Positions 4,403 to 5,132 of a stretch of DNA of 5,132 nucleotides are shown one piece after another. The notes beneath the pieces were generated by a model. The model was not told the DNA's origin and made no database searches. It saw nothing but the letters and a program-made list of their open reading frames with translations. The translations under genes and the position numbers were made by a program. This stretch comes from a bacterium (lineage in GTDB: Bacteria > Patescibacteria > Microgenomatia > Levybacterales > UBA12049), in the NCBI GenBank assembly GCA_021825955.1, contig JAKAEH010000083.1, forward strand, positions 1-5,132, given 5' to 3'. Position 1 is the first letter of the stretch. Each line of letters begins with the position of its first letter.

Positions 4403-5132
4403 TTAAATCGCATCGAGTTCTACCCAGAAAGTGGAGCCTTTGCCGGGACCTTCGGAATCTACCCAAACTTTGCCTTTGTGCGCATCCAAAATCATTTTGA
4501 CAGAATAGAGGCCATAGCCCGTACTGTCCACATTTATTTTGACAGAATCTTTTCCGCGTCCACCTTCAGTAAACAAATTTGCCCTATCTTCTGGAGTTAT
4601 ACCTACGCCTGTGTCTTTCACATAAAATAAAACTTTATTATCTTTTTTCGTGATGCCAACTTTCACCGTCCCCTCTTTAGTATATTTAATAGAATTTTCT
4701 ACTAAATTGTTTATAACTTCTTTGAGCCAAAGAGGATCTCCTGAAACATTAAAGGTGCCCTCCCCCATTTCACTTTCTAATTTCAAACCTCTCGCTTCGG
4801 CAGAAATCTTTTTTTCAGAAACTGTTTTTTCTGCTAGCTCTTTGAAGTCCACCGTTTTCATTTCATATTTGACTGTACCTTTTTCCAAGTTGGCAGCATT
4901 TAAAACGAGGTCAACCGTCTCAATACCCATATTGTCTGATTCTAAACCTTGCTCTGCACGTTTTCTCACTTCTTCATTTATCTCACCAAACATTCCTTCC
5001 AACATCCCAGCGAAAATATATTTAGAACGAGTGAAAGAACCTTTAACTTTATGAGTGACCAAATGCACGAGGCTTTCCCTCTGTTTCAAAAGCTCTTGGA
5101 GGTTGAAATTCGCAACTTGCAAATCTTTATAT
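4403..5132 (-). CDS. Sensor histidine kinase, C-terminal part (N-terminus outside window)
   Basis: The frame is open to the right edge: the in-frame codons before TTG 5122 are TAT AAA GAT, with no stop, so the TTG is not the start and the sensor part is missing. Numbering from that TTG, residues 1-20 look like the helix leading into the dimerisation domain. H24 in HLVTHKVKG is the presumed phosphorylated histidine. Next come N139/N143 in INNLVENSIKYT (N-box), D170-T-G-V-G (G1 box), LFTEGGRG (183-190) and T201-G-Y-G-L-Y (G2 box), then a usual C-terminal strand (GSTFWVEL). These catalytic ATP-binding features are all intact. The H-box is atypical: most HisKA proteins have His-Glu/Asp and then Thr/Asn-Pro, while here it reads H-K-V-K-G-S-F. 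No response regulator is visible in the window. The downstream neighbour is the CYTH gene. GC content (about 39% over 4441-4800) is well above that of the kinase gene at 1724. Confidence 0.9.
   Translation of the reverse strand, partial: YKDLQVANFNLQELLKQRESLVHLVTHKVKGSFTRSKYIFAGMLEGMFGEINEEVRKRAEQGLESDNMGIETVDLVLNAANLEKGTVKYEMKTVDFKELAEKTVSEKKISAEARGLKLESEMGEGTFNVSGDPLWLKEVINNLVENSIKYTKEGTVKVGITKKDNKVLFYVKDTGVGITPEDRANLFTEGGRGKDSVKINVDSTGYGLYSVKMILDAHKGKVWVDSEGPGKGSTFWVELDAI

Noticed and set aside
4650..5054. A 134-codon open frame on the plus strand opposite the histidine kinase gene
   Set aside because: It is antisense to well-conserved kinase boxes, has no recognisable domain and no ribosome site; its composition follows from the opposite-strand gene.
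5120..5122. TTG as the start codon of the histidine kinase
   Set aside because: The frame stays open to the window edge (Tyr-Lys-Asp codons precede it), there is no ribosome site, and a sensor domain is expected upstream.
1..5132. CRISPR array, tRNA, rRNA, insertion sequence or phage genes
   Set aside because: No direct repeat series, no cloverleaf-like GC-rich segment, no transposase or integrase motifs, and no terminal inverted repeats were seen around the plus-strand operon.
1..5132. Recoding of TGA as in some Candidate Phyla Radiation lineages
   Set aside because: No gene needs TGA read as an amino acid: all visible frames are complete under the standard code and end in TAA or TAG. The absence of TGA stops in six genes is too small a sample to argue for recoding.

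Overview
The window is AT-rich bacterial DNA with short, tightly packed genes. It fits a small-genome lineage of the Candidate Phyla Radiation (Patescibacteria, Parcubacteria-like). Support for that comes from the left-edge membrane-anchored Cys-rich protein, a sensor kinase with an unusual H-box, and several small CxxC proteins. The assignment rests on protein style, not on a marker gene, so it is an inference. All stop codons seen are TAA or TAG, and nothing requires a non-standard code.

Layout. Bases 1-1543 hold three genes on the minus strand. In order of transcription they are a peptidase E-like S51 serine peptidase (893-1543), a small Cys-rich protein (559-861), and an N-terminally membrane-anchored protein with a CxD/DCGGxC motif that runs off the left edge (1-516). 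Bases 1544-1723 are an AT-rich divergent control region. Bases 1724-3695 hold a compact three-gene plus-strand operon: a guanylate-kinase-like nucleotide kinase, a PreA-like flavoprotein (dihydroorotate/dihydropyrimidine dehydrogenase fold plus a C-terminal 2x[4Fe-4S] ferredoxin domain), and an 81-residue zinc-ribbon protein. This operon has its own consensus promoter, a strong Shine-Dalgarno before every gene, and a hairpin-plus-T-tract terminator at 3718-3755. Bases 3765-5132 return to the minus strand with a sensor histidine kinase cut by the right edge, followed by a CYTH-domain protein (class IV adenylate cyclase / triphosphatase fold).

How the genes may work together. The plus-strand operon looks like a self-contained unit joining a nucleotide kinase fold, a pyrimidine-type flavin/Fe-S redox enzyme and a zinc ribbon. 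The simplest reading is nucleobase or nucleotide processing, but the substrate cannot be read from the sequence. The zinc-ribbon protein is clearly homologous to the small Cys-rich protein at 559-861, so two family members lie about 2.6 kb apart on opposite strands. The histidine kinase and CYTH genes are close enough to be co-transcribed, which raises the possibility of a signalling pair.

Initiation signals differ across the window. The plus-strand genes use classical Shine-Dalgarno sites. The left minus-strand genes lack well-placed ones and instead have extended -10-like motifs immediately before ATG, the spacing expected of leaderless messages.
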